Of a stretch of 64,000 nt of DNA, positions 63,603 to 64,000 are shown piece after piece. Location: assembly GCA_947493575.1 (NCBI GenBank), contig CANLRQ010000004.1:1-64000 (forward strand), written 5' to 3'. A program made the translations under genes and the position numbers. The notes beneath the pieces were generated by a model. That model did no database searches. It was not told the origin of the DNA and saw nothing but the letters and a program-made list of their open reading frames with translations. The stretch comes from an uncultured Marinomonas sp. GTDB taxonomy: Bacteria; Pseudomonadota; Gammaproteobacteria; Pseudomonadales; Marinomonadaceae. The number at the start of each line of letters is the position of its first letter. Within the stretch, counting starts at the first letter, position 1.

Positions 63603-64000
63603 ATGCAGTTATCAGATGAGTTGGTTACAAGGCAAACAATGAATTGGGTTAATCAATTTATTGTGAAATTAAATGTTTGCCCATTTGCTAAGAGAGAAGT
63701 TGAACGAGAGTCTGTACGAGTTTGTGTGATTCGATCTAAAAAAGTAGAGGTCGCTCTTGAAGAGTTGATGTCAGAAATTCATTGGTTAGATGAAAACCCT
63801 GAAACTGAAACAACCTTATTGGTTTTCCCGACATTATTTAAAGGCTTTTATCAGTATCTGGATTTTGTGAGTCTTGCTGAAAATCTTATGTTTGAGCAAG
63901 AATGTGAAGGTGTGTATCAGTTAGCAACCTTTCATCCTGATTATTGCTTCTCGGGAGTAGAACAAGATGATGTATCAAACTATACAAATCGATCTCCTTA
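63603..64000 (+). CDS. DUF1415 domain protein, truncated by the window end
   Basis: The reading frame from ATG at 63603 is open to the last base and runs off the window, so only about 132 codons are seen. The sequence 'NWVNQFIVKLNVCPFAKREV', 'TLLVFPTLFKGFYQYLDFV' and 'LATFHPDYCFSGVEQDDVSN' with 'YTNRSP' matches DUF1415, a family of about 180 residues of unknown function. A conserved cysteine lies in 'NVCPFAK'. Only the last third is missing. Confidence 0.8.
   Translation, partial: MQLSDELVTRQTMNWVNQFIVKLNVCPFAKREVERESVRVCVIRSKKVEVALEELMSEIHWLDENPETETTLLVFPTLFKGFYQYLDFVSLAENLMFEQECEGVYQLATFHPDYCFSGVEQDDVSNYTNRSP

Noticed and set aside
1..64000. tRNA, rRNA and CRISPR arrays
   Set aside because: By eye I saw no T-loop/anticodon patterns, rRNA blocks, or regularly spaced direct repeats. 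A covariance-model scan would be decisive.

Overview
This 64 kb window looks like chromosome from a low-GC marine gammaproteobacterium, most likely Oceanospirillales and Marinomonas-like. That is inferred from protein character and gene sets (dnaX-ybaB-recR-rnd-ycgL-ycgN, mlaA, ilvC, a 557-residue leuA, zinc GTPase plus DUF1826), not from a marker gene. I saw no rRNA, tRNA or CRISPR array.

Layout. 1-3.9 kb is an accessory patch: a BrnT/BrnA toxin-antitoxin pair, an IS200-like (REP-associated type) transposase flanked by an inverted 13-mer, an orphan methyltransferase, a 3' fragment of a sugar-ABC binding protein, and a GNAT acetyltransferase. 4-8.9 kb holds a zinc metallochaperone operon behind a Zur-like box, then hemH, a HAD phosphatase, a small exported protein and a three-zinc-ribbon topoisomerase-like protein. 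9-14.9 kb holds cbiX and then jetA-jetB-jetC, an SMC-type condensin complex of the Wadjet/MksFEB kind with no jetD nuclease gene. 15-16.8 kb holds bolA, a STAS protein and a response regulator-PP2C phosphatase (half of a partner-switching module). 17-29.9 kb is metabolic and repair housekeeping (PfkB kinase, class I fumarase, gloA, ndpA, radD, trhO) mixed with small unknown genes. 30-33 kb is a four-PAS GGDEF/EAL protein. 33-41 kb is dnaX-ybaB-recR-rnd-ycgL-ycgN, a VWA membrane protein and a class II amidotransferase. 41-51 kb holds cysK, hrpA, mlaA, ilvC and modF. 51-58 kb holds envelope and unknown proteins, including a DUF4114/LruC exported protein co-transcribed with a lipoprotein. 58-64 kb holds leuA with a divergent Lrp-type regulator, ribA, a periplasmic binding protein, a DEAD-box helicase and a truncated DUF1415 gene.

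Two families of small palindromic elements run through the intergenic spaces from 22 kb onward. Family A has termini like GAGACCTTTGCACGA and 5-bp flanking repeats (perfect TACTT at one copy, 4/5 matches at three). Family B has termini like TTAAGGAAGGTGCGAA and one 270-bp long copy. Members of both sit exactly on gene ends and contribute part or all of several stop codons. A third, decayed repeat (C) occurs at 131-368 and 20068-20275.

The most notable observations are the jetABC cluster without its nuclease, the stop-codon-associated palindromic elements, the transposase between inverted 13-mers, and the DUF4114/LruC-lipoprotein pair.
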